Shown here: positions 11,843 through 24,200 of the stretch, one piece after another
How positions within the stretch are numbered: position 1 is the stretch's first letter
How the letters are laid out: every line of letters starts with the position of its first letter
DNA from: Echinococcus granulosus
Lineage: Eukaryota; Platyhelminthes; Cestoda; Cyclophyllidea; Taeniidae
Direction of reading: 5' to 3'
Assembly (NCBI RefSeq): GCF_000524195.1
Contig: NW_020170411.1
Span: 1 to 64,000 of the forward strand
Length of the DNA stretch: 64,000 nt
The notes under the pieces: model-generated
The model's database searches: none
What the model saw: the letters and a program-made list of their open reading frames with translations, nothing else
What the model was told of the DNA's origin: nothing
Translations under genes and position numbers: made by a program

Positions 11843-14800
11843 TCATGGTGTAAGCGTTCTTGCTATCCCGATACTGTACGGGTGCAATAATTCTGATTGA
11901 ATTTTGCTAGTGCAATGTACTGTGATATCCTCGACTTCCTTGATCTCTGGAAGCCGATGCGTAGTGCATTGCAGAACATTCGGTACAGCGTGCATGACCA
12001 CGGAGTTTATTTCCGTCGTGGAGACGTTAGCACGCTTAAGAACCCATTTCAGGGACTTCGATTCCTCGTCCATTACCGTACGTTTCCTCTTGTTCCAAAG
12101 GAGATGATCTGGGGAGAGTGAAGGGGAAGTTTGGTGTAGTGATGGCGGAAGATGTGAAACTTCCACTACGACCTTATCATGCTCCTGAAGGGCACGAATG
12201 GTGGGTTCCGATAAGGTAGATGGAGAACCAGCACCTTCAATTCCAAGGATAAAGTTGGTCTGGAAAGGCTCGCTCGTTGCATTCATGCTGTTCAACTCCC
12301 CTTTGCACGACTCCGCGTTGCTCACTCCTTCCGAAAGGGAATCGATCTGCTCGAGACATGATCTTAAGTAGAATTGTGGTTTATTAGAAGTTTACATGTA
12401 TGGTGTCGTCTGTGCGTAAAAATATTGACAGTTTGGAGTTTCCGGTGATAATGAGCAATTTTACCAACTTTTACTTAAATGGTTGTCATTTTACACGCCT
12501 AGAAAATCTGAGTTTTGATTCAATGTCTGGTGTGGTGGTTATCCGTCCAGTATCAGGCTATTAAGTGCAGTTTTATATACTGAAGAAAGAAAAGAGTTGC
12601 GTCTAATGCATGACCTACGTGCGAGTGTAAGGGGAAGTCACTTCGACCTCGGGCTTCGGGGGCTCCAAGCACAATCGAGCAAGTGAGCTGTGTGAGAGCT
12701 CCGACATCAATACGCTTTTAGGCGTCTCTTGGAGTGCTCTAGGTGAGTGTCTGCGGATTTCGTGGGTGCTTTCATTTCCTAATGTTCTCTCAGCCGATGT
12801 TGTGGTCGGTTGGAAGGGAGAATTAACAATCATGGCCACCTCGGGCGACTCACCCTCATTGGATAAGAGGCCCCCATTTCTGTGTCTCTTGTTCTGACCC
12901 AACAAACCTGAAGCGGCTGTCGAAGGGCTGCACTCAGAGATCGGTGAGAGACATGGCAGTGGAGTAATGTGGATCAAGGTATTTTGAACGGCCTCTTCCC
13001 CCGTTTCCCCAGCCTGCTTTTCCTTCACTTCCTGTTCCCAAAAGACGTTAAAGCTTTTCTTAAATGTTTTTTCTTCATTCTTATCATCGTCATAGGCCTC
13101 CGAGACGTCAGTGGGCTGATCGTCGAGGATGCAGGAATCCAAATCTGGTATCAGACTATCGCTGCCAGAGGATAGAGTCGTCACACTCTGACTACAATCA
13201 GTCAGGGATTCGCTGAGAGAGTTAATTGTGGAGCTATGATGATGCGTTGCTGTATCACGTTTCTGACCAACACAAGTAGTTGGAGTCGCTGTAGGATGAA
13301 CCAGAATGGCGAGGCGGACCTTCAATGAGTAAAATCGACCATTATAATACTTTGAAAAAGTGATAATTGGCATTTAAATACGATACGAAAAGAGAATTTT
13401 GAATTGCACAACTAACTATATCTTTTAGGTTGGGATTAACTAAGTAAATAATACAATTTGCTGAAACAAGCATGCACATTGAGAGATAATTGCAAAATTT
13501 GTGGTTGGTTAATGATTACTGAATGGCATTGGTTCCAAAAAATCCATCAGCTAACCTTTTTGTGCACCTGACGGTCGCTGGGTTCCCTGTAGGCACTCTG
13601 TCTGGGCGTGACCTCGGAGGTGGTTTTACAGCTGGGAACTGTCACTTGAAGGGTCTCTGTGGCCCCCGGAGCGGCAGCTGAGGAGAGAGGGACTGTTTCG
13701 TCGCTTTCAACGCGTGCATCGACAGAGCTTCTGTTGTATGTGGAGGCGGAAGTATCGGCACGTGGCGAACACATGGTTCCACTAGCGGTGTCTGTACTCT
13801 TGACGAGGTTCAAGCAATCCTGGTGAAGTTGTTGTTGATGCTGCTGCTGCCGATACATGACCACCGGGTCTTTACTACTTGTTTGTATTGGGGTTTCAAA
13901 GGTCTCTGGGATAGGCGTGAGGTGAGAGAGCGACCCCATTAATGGCGATGATGTCAAATCTGTGGCGCTAAAATAACAAAAATACCAAGTGCTACTGCAT
14001 AATGATTGCGATAAAAATGTGTTGGGTTATTCGTTATGCTGCAGTGGAATAAGAGAGTTAAATATGTACAACATCTGCATGTCTAGGATATTTTGAGAGA
14101 ACATTGAAATAACAATACTTAAAAGAGTGAATTTCTTATCCGTGATCCAGATGAAAGGTTACTAATTCCGACTGTAATTAGTGACCACTTAATCAGTATT
14201 TCATCCCTACTAGATGAAATATTATACAAGCAAAATTGCAAACTTACATGGTCAGACTGTCAAACCTCACATCATCATCACATTTAATTAGGTGGCAATG
14301 GATTTTAGGATAATCTAAGTACGGTTCTGCGAAAAATGGAACACGGTTAGGAAATGTTTGGATAATATTTTGAAAAGACTTCTCAACTTGTGTGCAGCAA
14401 GAATTTTAAAATTATACGGGATTGTAGATTTTTTATAACCGATGCAACAGATTAATGCCAAGTAGCTTGCATTGAGCATTTGCACTATATACCCATTCTA
14501 GTTACTAATGAACGAGGCATTAAAAAGACCATAAACTATTCACTGATAGAGCACCAATGATTGCATGAATAACAACTTTTTACTAGGGAAATTCACCTTG
14601 TCTGAGTCATTTCAGCTATTTTTGATACAGTAACACAGAGATCGCAGTCTTCGTCTCCCGATTCGAATGGAGCGATACTCCGGGGCGGGTGAATTACCAT
14701 GGCCAGAGAGGGGTAGATAGTTATTCCATGAATGCATTTTCCTCGTCGGATTGTTCGATAGGTAGGTTTGCAAGGCTGAACTCCTGTTGTTTCACTCCCT

Positions 14801-17453
14801 CCCCCATCTTTGTAATTCTTTTTAAATTGTTTGGCATCGACCTCAAGTTAGATTTTAGAACAGATCTTTTACTGATAAAAAATTAGTAGCAAACTACCGA
14901 CAGCGTGCTATTCCCCATAGAGCTTAGTGGCCATTTCCTGTAATTGACCAGGTAACTATTTCCCGATAAGAGTAAAGTAATGAAATGAAGACTCTTAAAA
15001 TGGTGCAACTAGCAAAAAGCACCTACAGGCTTGGAAGGAAAAATGCTTTTGGTGAAAGAAACAACTATATTGCTGCCTTTATTTTCCATTGAAGTTGAAT
15101 TTTCAAAAAAACAAAACTGCTTAAAATAAGTGATTTGACACTTTAAAAGTATGTGTGGATGTATAGGCTTTGCAAACGGCACACATGTACAGGAGTGATT
15201 TATGACAGCACTTGGTAGAGGCACACTTTTTATAAATCTCACCATCTTGTTGTTTACGTTTACTTCAACGGGCAGTTTTCAATGTTAGATCAAGTTCCAC
15301 TGCAATCTACTAAAGGTGCAAGATACCTACTTCTATCCGACACAGCTAATGTGACTAGTGGGAGAGAATGCTCTTGCTTTAATTTAAGTTGCCACGAGGA
15401 TTTACTAAAAACGGAAGAGCGTTTATTACATACACCCAATTTTTTCCCCATCTAATCAACTTGGGTAGCCGTTTTGGCAACAAATAATAATATTTGTAAG
15501 TTTCTTTACAAATGTGGTTTAAAAATGTGCCATTTTTGCAAAGCAGCTTGATTTCTACAACATAAATCTATCTTATGTAGTTCTCAAAAATTAAGTTGCA
15601 CCTGCCAGTAGCTAATACTAGTGGCATGTGATCATACCTTAATGAGGGGATCCCCTCTGGAACGTACTACGTACCGTGGAAGACGTGAAACTGAAACGGG
15701 AAACAAATGAGCAGATTTGACTTCAGTTCTATCACATTTTCTTAGATCATTGACCTACTATGGACCAATTTACACTAATACAATCAGTAAATATACAATC
15801 ATTTAGCGTTTTGGTGGGAAACAAGGAATCGTGTAATACCACATTCTAAAAAAATAGGTTTGCATGACTGATATTTACACATTTTTGTTAGTTAAATTAC
15901 CCTTTAAATGAAATCTTTTGCTCAAACCTAGTTCGGGTAGTGAGAATCCATAGGTGTATGATTAGTCTACAAGCCACGATACAGTAGCAAGATAGGAAAA
16001 AACTCAGTAGACTCTACACAACCCTTCCCCAATATTTGGACAGTGTAAGTTGGACCTTACTTACTATCTTCGATAATCTACTTAAACTGATTCGCCTGAC
16101 ACCGTAAAGACTCTAGCTTAGTATGATTGACCCACCCTGCTGACGACGTTTCACAGCAAACCACATCGGCGTTGTCTGCGAGACGTCGTGTATTGCCTTT
16201 GTGGGAGAGGACTCGAGGCTACGAGTGGGCAGTTGGTTGGTGATGGTGGGATTGCGCGCTTTGATGAGCTGAAGAGCTTCAAGAAGGGATAGCCCACCAA
16301 CGGGCCCATGCAGTCTTCCCAATGTCTTGCTACGATTCTGCTTTTCTATTTGACTCGCCAGCTCACCGATTCGGCAGCGCTGAACGTCGTTCCTGGATTC
16401 TGCTCTATTGAACCCGCTTGCCTTGGCCTCGGTAAGCAGTGATGAGCCCGGGCTGTGCTCCATTACATCACCTTGATGAATCGTCCTGTAGGCAAATTTC
16501 TAATTTAGTTCAGATGTCAAGCAGCTAACACAAGAGGTTCAATTGAATCATATTGAAATTTGAGTAAAGGGTGGTTTATAGGTAGTATATAATACCACCA
16601 AGGAAGAAGCGTGGCCTAAGAATGTGTTTTCATCTAAATGGATACATTTAAAAGGTTAATGAGCACTGTGAATTAAAAGAAACCAGACTCAGTTGTAATG
16701 TACGTTATTAAGCAGTCAAAGATAATTTAGCTTATCACAGTGTATTTATCTGATGGTTTGCACATTTACTGAAGGCAGGGAATCATCATTGTTGAAGAAC
16801 AACTTCTTAAAACATCCTCCTCACACACATTTGCTCAAACGCACCATGTGTAAGTACAGTGAGGCTCCGCACATAATCAGTCTCAGTAAGTGATTTCGAT
16901 AAATTTAGAGCACCTTCAGTATCTGTTTGGACAAGCTTAGGCGTTACCTTGGGATGTGCGATGATAAATATAGCCTTTGAGAGCTAAAAATAATTCAGGA
17001 GGAAAGCAATAGGTGGTTGTATACTATATGGTACAGTTTATGGAGTGATTTTACTTCGTGAAGAAGCGAACATCATTCGTTCCATTCTAATGCTAGTTAA
17101 TGAAAGTAACTTACTGCATTGCGAGGAAGGTCTACAAAATGCATGGTCTTTATGGTTTTAAAGTGCTGAAACGCTTTTACTCAAAATTCTTCATATAAAG
17201 GTCACTCTAAGAATCGCGAAGTGTAAGGTAAAAAAAGTTATTAAACGTGTCGCTAATGGGAGAGCCCATTTAGCAGTCATTATTTCGAATTTATAGTTCG
17301 AATCGAACATACCTAGCGGGAAAGTATTTGCAGGAAGGATTCATCGGTGCCTGTGGAATGCTCAACGGAATCGTGAATGCGATCGATCCACGAGAAACGC
17401 ACGTGGAGCTGTGATGTCGCCCCAAACATTCACGTGGATGTTGGGTCTTAGGC
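11843..17453 (-). CDS. Unidentified multi-exon gene, Ser/Thr-rich protein
   Basis: Phase-compatible exons read right to left: 17453-17313 (start uncertain), 16485-16136, 14741-14597, 13967-13556, 13319-12648 and 12346-11843 (TGA). The clearest acceptors are at 16485 and 13967; the 14741 and 13319 acceptors are weaker but keep phase. The product (about 740 residues seen) is mostly low-complexity. It has Ser/Thr/Pro/Glu-rich stretches, a poly-Gln/His patch (QQQHQQQLHQ) near the start of the 13967 exon, and an acidic patch (DDDKNEEK) in the 13319 exon. One ordered-looking segment in the 16485 exon reads GGLSLLEALQLIKARNP. That is faintly like the last helix of dual-specificity phosphatases, but no HCxxxxxR loop was seen, so no function is claimed. 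The 5' end was not located and probably lies in 16.5-18.2 kb. It is tail-to-head with the phosphatase gene on the same strand. Confidence 0.5.
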
Positions 17454-18289
17454 CTGATGCATCATCGAACGTGGCACACCCCACAAGGCTAGCCAGGCTC
17501 CCTGCTGGAAAACGAGCACTCGCACCCAAGATGGAAACCACAACCGTCTTTCTAGTTACTAATTTCCCCTGAAAGGAATTTACTCGCCAGTAGCGCGCGA
17601 CTTTTAAAATCTAACAAAGTGCCTCCAAACATTTGGCACGCTGCCAAGCTCACACCCCAATGCAATTTGAGACGTCATCGGCACTAAACGAATCCTATCT
17701 CTAAGGTTAAATTTTTGAAAGTTACTTTTAGTTGAAGAAATTACAATCGAGGTGAGATATCAGCGAAGGGAGGATCCCATCTTGGATAAAACATTGAGTT
17801 GTAACATGTCTAAAATCATCAAAGTCCCGAAGCGACTTAGTAGATGACACCTCCAAGCTGGTCCAACACCAGCTTCGCACACGTGAAGTCGATCACCCAG
17901 TCATCAATGGGGGCAGTTCCAAGCAAGTGAAAAAAAATTCTTCCACGCCGTGGCAGAATAACCCAAACAACGCACATGAATACGCAACTTTTGCGATGGA
18001 TTCACCAACCCAAGGCAAAAGAAAGGCCCATCTTTTTGCATGATAGTAACATTAGCAACGAAATGTAACAGAAGGGAATAAAGGCACAATAAAGTAGCGG
18101 CAACTGTGGTAGTGGAGTACAGTGTCATTTTGTCTTTAGACTACGAATGGTTTATACAGACAAGGAAAGTAGGTACGAGGGTCGACGAGACATCTATACA
18201 CTGAGAGCCGGTAAGAACAGAGAGTGGAATCACAGTGCTTCCTTTTCCAGAGGTGAAGGAGTGAGACGAGACGCCGGTTGAAGGTAACC

Positions 18290-21200
18290 TCAGGAGCGGT
18301 GTCGCCACCAGAGGCCGAGGGACACCGCAGCAAGGAAGGAGAGGATTCCAAGGACGAAGAGAACGGCCTCGGTGAGGTTGCTGAAGAAGCCAGTGCGAGT
18401 AAAGAAGGTCCGCAGGGGCTGGGCGATGCGCTCGGGGAGCCATCGGTGACGTAACATGTTCTTCTCTGCCATTCGCGCCGTGATCTCGGCCAGACGGGCG
18501 CGTGTCTGCGCCTGACGCGCGAGACGCGCCTCCCGGAGCTGTCGGATCAATTCCAACTTCTCTAGTTCTTCCGCCTTCTCTTCTCCTGCCTCTTTCTTTC
18601 CTTCCTCCTTGCCTTCGACTGAAGGCTCAGCCTGCGTCGCTAGAGAGGAGGGAGCATTCACACCCGGAACTACGATGACCGGTAAAGGTTGATTAAGTGC
18701 GTCTTCTTCCAATTGATTATTTCCGTTGGATTGGACTGGTAGGGAGTTGTGAGACATCACAATGCTACAGAAATGCCAAAGATCGTTATAAAGGGGGAGG
18801 TGGATTGCTGAGGTGTTAGGCTACGTTTCATAAAAAATGAGAAGCGGCGAAGAAAAACCAACTATTGGTGTCAAAACAGAAAATTTTTGGTGTCTTCAGA
18901 AGCAAAACTACCCATAAAACTACAGAAGTGGAAGAATAAAAGCTATAATTCAAGCATGAAAATGTAAAAATAAATTTGAGTTAGGAGTGGAGCGAAGAAT
19001 ACGTGGGAGAGCAGTAATAGGGTAATCTAAGGAGCCAAGACTACACTGAGTCACTTGCAGGAGCTAGTCGGACAAGAAAAAATTGCCCATGAATCACTCA
19101 GTCAAAAATCCCGCGCCCTCAAAACAGGAATCGCGCTGAAAGAGAACAAGTTCATTCCTGATCTTATCAAAACTCGGCTAAACACCCGTCATTTACAACC
19201 TATTAGTGGTACGGATTATGACATATCAAAAGTGCTCAAGAGTATTCAAAGTAATGAAATAAATCCGCAAAGCACAAGGTAAAGTTCACAGAAAGTGAAA
19301 TAATCGCGAAAAAAAGCCAAAGAAGCAGAGACAACGTTGAGAGGAAGCAGGTTAGCATCAGACGCTTGCGGGACTCAAAACGAAAAAGGTAGTTTTCTTG
19401 CTTTGTTTATTCAAGAACAAGTACGGACAGAGGAATCGGAAATGGTGGGCACTAAAAAGTAAACGTTATTTGGCAAGAGCAAATAACCATATTAACCAAT
19501 ATTAACTGCTTCTCGTAGACGCATTCTTTTCGAAATGGCTAAAGAAGAAAGCCATTTAAAGATAATAAAAGTAGGAAATAGAATGAGGGAGCTATAGAAA
19601 TCTGCACTAAAGGAGGAACGGGTATCAAATGCCACTGTATTCAAAAATAAAGAGGTGCTGACGATGGCGAAACTCCAACCAGTGCTTCCTTTCAATGAGA
19701 AGAAGTTTATGCAAATGCCGACAAAAAACGAACACAAAATTGGCAGTGTAGATTGGTTGAGAGAGAAGTTCTATTAGCAATGTTCGCCTTCATGTAGGAA
19801 GAAAGCCGATGGTATGGAACGAAGCCCCAGGACAGCTGTTTTAATAATATGGGGAAACGGATAGTTCGTTTTAATAAGCAGGAAGAGGGAACGACTAGCA
19901 AGTAAATAAAATGATGCTACCTTTGGCATATCTCCAGATTATCATGGGTAGTAGTTGCTGCAGGCCGAACATGGCGGTGACCGCTTGACCAGATTCGATC
20001 CAAAGCGAAAGTTCTTCAGCCCCCGTCCACCAGCCAGGTCATGCTGGTGCGAATTTGCGTACGTGTGTGAATTGGGCTCCAATTCGACCAGTTTAAAAAC
20101 CACACAATCACATAACCCCACCTCACCACCAGGAAGTTTTGTCGAATTACAGGGTCGAAGTTGTCTTCAACACCGTAATTCAAAAAAATCAGCAAAACCA
20201 AACTGCTTCCCCGGGGAGTTTAACAGTTTATGCAGAATTCGAAACGTACTGCCCGAAAATGGAGAAAGGTGGAGAGGTGCGAATGGAAGAAACAGCAGGG
20301 CAGGAGCAGAGGCTGGGAACCCGAAGAAATCTCTCACGCAAGTGGATTTTCGTCTCTCGGGCCGGTGAGTCAGCGACGCGGTAACGCATCCGCTCGCCGT
20401 GCATCGACCCGCCTCCAAACCCTCCATGCCCACCTAGCTAAGCCCGGTCACCGACCGACTGAGACGATTGCGCGTTGGCAAAGGCTTGCCAACTACTGTC
20501 CGGTGCTTTTTCACTATTTGAAGAAGATGAGTCGGCCAAGCCTTTCAGTATGTGTCTATGACATCGGCAGCGGGGAGAAAAGGTGAGGTGAAGGCATACA
20601 GAATGATAAGGGCGATTGGGCATGCCTGAAAGGACTTGCTGGAGCTGCGGAAAATAAGGAGTTTATAGTTCCTAGAGTGAGATGCCAACCACGTAAAGAA
20701 GCATTGCCGAATTCACGCTTGACGCTCAAAATGTCATAATTCACTTCACCCAGTTGAATGAGGATATGTCAGCAGCTAACAAGGTCAATTTTTCGACCTA
20801 GTTTACAATAGATCAAATGATCAACGGGCCGCGTTCTTGAAGGCAGTGAGCTTTACCTAACAGGTGACCCGATTTTGAAATCAGCTTGGCTTTGCCTGCA
20901 ATGATTATAGATTCAATTTACGTCTGAAGGGTATGGATGCCAGGCTACTACAAAGACAAGGAAATATGGACCACTAATCCCAACAAAGTCGAAGTGAGAA
21001 TCAGTAGACGGTGCAATTGAATCAAATTCGTAAAAAAAAGACGCTGCGCGAGCATTAAACAAGCTTCACATGAGGACCCTCCCCACGAAAAAATGAATTA
21101 AACTTTCATAAAGATTTGATTTGCGTGAGAACCCGTAAAAACAATCAAATTCCTTTACTTCGTCAGAAGCTTTGATGACATTATACCAGGTACCATTCGT

Positions 21201-24200
21201 CGCAGGCCCTAAGAGAGCACTTCACTGTGGATTCAAGGCAAATTTATCGAAAGGAACAACCACCCAGGCGAAATGAATCCTCGCTCTGGGAAGTCAATAG
21301 TTTAAATAAAATCACTCGTTTATTCGAATTACTGGCTTTATTGGTTGACATCAACTATATTTCAGCCTTGTCCATCCCATTTTTGAATAAGATTTTATTG
21401 TTTAGTAGACAGTTGTGATACAAATAAGAGGATTTCATTGTTTTCGCTACGTAGCTGGACTCAAGAATGAGCCGATGGGTGAATTGATTCTACTTCAAAA
21501 CTAGGAAAATAGCTGCCTTAAGGAAGAAGTGGGCAGCACTCAGTCTCGGTCACCCACCATTCCAAAACGGTGGTCACTGAAAACGGTAGTGGTGACTAAG
21601 ATAAAGTGAAATCAATCCAAGGATAGATTGCGATGGCATATTGGAATGTCGGGTGGAAGTAGATCAAGAGAGTAGGGAACGATTACGGATCATGTGGTCG
21701 ACGAGATCACAGTCATTGGTCGTTCAAATAACACACGAGTATGAAGGGAGCCCAAGCCACTGCATTATAATCCATAGAACATTGGAACCTCAACGCGTCT
21801 AAATAATCGTGCGTAACTTCCGAGATGTTGTGCGTTTATGGTAGCGACTCGAGGGGTCTGTACACCAATTACCGATTTATTCTTTTATTAAGTGAATATA
21901 TATATATATAAACAGCCAGTCATTATCACCCGTAAAGAAGACCATCTGGAGCTACTGGCGATACACGCGCTTACGAGGCGTGAATCATCAAAACAGTTAA
22001 GAAACATTTAACACCAATGGATCAAGTCTCGAAATAAAGTACATTCCAGCAGGATAGCGCGTTTAAGCAAGCTTCGATGTGTCGCATCGAGGACAGGCTA
22101 ATATATACATTTGCACATGAGATGAATATTGCACCAATCACGAGCTGCAAAATATGCATATCGCTTAGGCCTTGTGATGCACTACCTGCCGTTTGACAGA
22201 ATGATGCTCTTGTAACAGAAGATATGACTTAAATAAATGGGTTTAATTATGTGAGGAAACTGTACCAAAAGTATAATCTGAAACTACAAGTGAATATCAA
22301 TAGAAGTCGACAAACTAAAAAAGCCGTCACCAAGTCCCAGGTAGGGCCGAACACTCAAAGAAACTAAAAGACAACAAACCTCTCTTCAATTTCACCGGTC
22401 TGGACCTCTTCAACTTCTATGGGTAGAGGTGGGAAGTGGTTCTGATTCAAAAAGTGGTGATAGCGATTGGGTTTCCGGCAGCTCTGATTGAATAATTCCC
22501 TAATTTCAACCTCATCTTCCTCGTCCGTAGAGGCGGAGGATGAGGAATTGAGGGAGCAGAGGTAGTTGGCGTGGAGGGCAACTCCTCTTTTGGCTGCGCA
22601 CATCCGAAGGTGCCTAAGGATCTTGCGCTCATCGTCCTGAATGTCCAACTCTGTGGCCTCTACGTGGTTACTCTCAACATTCTCTTCTTCACTGCCAATT
22701 TCGTCATCACTGTCACTTTCGCCATTCTCGTCAGCAGCGATGTGGTTGTGCTCGGAAAACTATGGATGGGAAAAGAAAAACCGACTTTGATCAGACTCTT
22801 GTTCATAACGAAATCTTTATGTGCAGTTGAGGTGAAAGTTCGATGAATCACGTAATCACAGCGGCAGCAGCTGAATGCAATTTTATGAACGAACGGCATG
22901 AAGCTATGAGCCTCTCCGCTCCTGTCAAGGTGAAAAACAGTTGCAACACTCAATAAGCTAAAGAAAACGCGGCCTACATAGTTTTACTCCACTGATTCAG
23001 ATGGAATGGCTAACAAGGAGTTAAAGGACATTCTTAGCATGTCCTTCAGTACGTATACGTTTGCTTGCAAGTGAACAATGAGTATTAGTATTGCTAGGTC
23101 AAGGAGAGTTTTCATCTCCGAGTTCAAAGCGCTGAGGAAAAATGACATAGCATTTGTTAAGGGAGTACACGTGTGGTAATGGAAGAAGGAGGCTCTAAGC
23201 AAAAAGGCCACCTTCAAGGCCACCAGGGAGACGGGACAAACAGCGGGAATTGAGAAGCCAAAGCATTTGATCTGGGAAAGAGTTGGAAAGCACAGGAGAT
23301 GTACGGAGGTGCAAACACGCACACACGCCTGGGTTTGCATGCAGCCTAATATGATTGCGAAATGGGTGGTAACTTATTAGACAGTCTTGGGAAGATTGGA
23401 CTTATCAATAGCGAGTTGTCTGAGTAAAAAGAAAAAAGCTTATTTCGAAACAGCCGCAAAAAAACCTTAATACCTGTGTTTTATAACCTTGAAAAGTAGT
23501 GAGTAACAAGGTTAATGTAACAAATCGTTGAGAAATTAAAATAGTTCGCTACCCCTGTCTCGATTCGTACTTTCATAAATGAGATATAAATAGTCACCAG
23601 CACTGGTAAGCATGAAAGTAAAGCAATCATCAGAATTTGGCAGAAGAGTAAAGGTGAAGAAAGCGAACACAAACTATGAAAGGGGCAGTATATTGATGGG
23701 CGATTACAATACTGTGGAAATGCACGTCCGCAAAAGGCCGAGATAAAAAAAATTCGTTGGATCACGTGATGCTAGAGAGACAATAATGCACAACTAAAGG
23801 GACAACCACTTAGGTGCAGTCAGACTGAACATTAAGAAATAGAGGCGACTAAAGAAATAATTTTTACAAATAAGCAGACACCTTTGGGTTAATGAGCCAA
23901 ACACACATGGACCTTGAAAGAGATTACGGAAGAACTAAATATTTCCAAAGTGGGCAGACAGCTACAAACTAAGCTAGACACCCATTTTAAAAACGGACAT
24001 TAAAATAAAATGGATAAATAATACAATAATTAAATTCCTACATTAAATAAGCATAAACTGGTTAGAAAAATAATAGGGAATATCCAAGTCAGAGCGTGAA
24101 TTTGTCCCGTGTTACCTTGGCGAAAAACTTAAGGAGCAGCTCGAATACTCGCAAGATCTTGACAATAAAAACAAAACTTCTCGAGCGACAATCTCGAATT

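Noticed and set aside
16136..16485. Possible dual-specificity phosphatase from the EALQLIKARNP segment
   Set aside because: The catalytic HCxxxxxR loop and an upstream Asp were not found in any nearby exon; the resemblance is to a single helix only.
18136..18443. Short minus-strand frames overlapping the end of the phosphatase gene
   Set aside because: They are alternative-frame shadows of the last coding exon and its 3' UTR.
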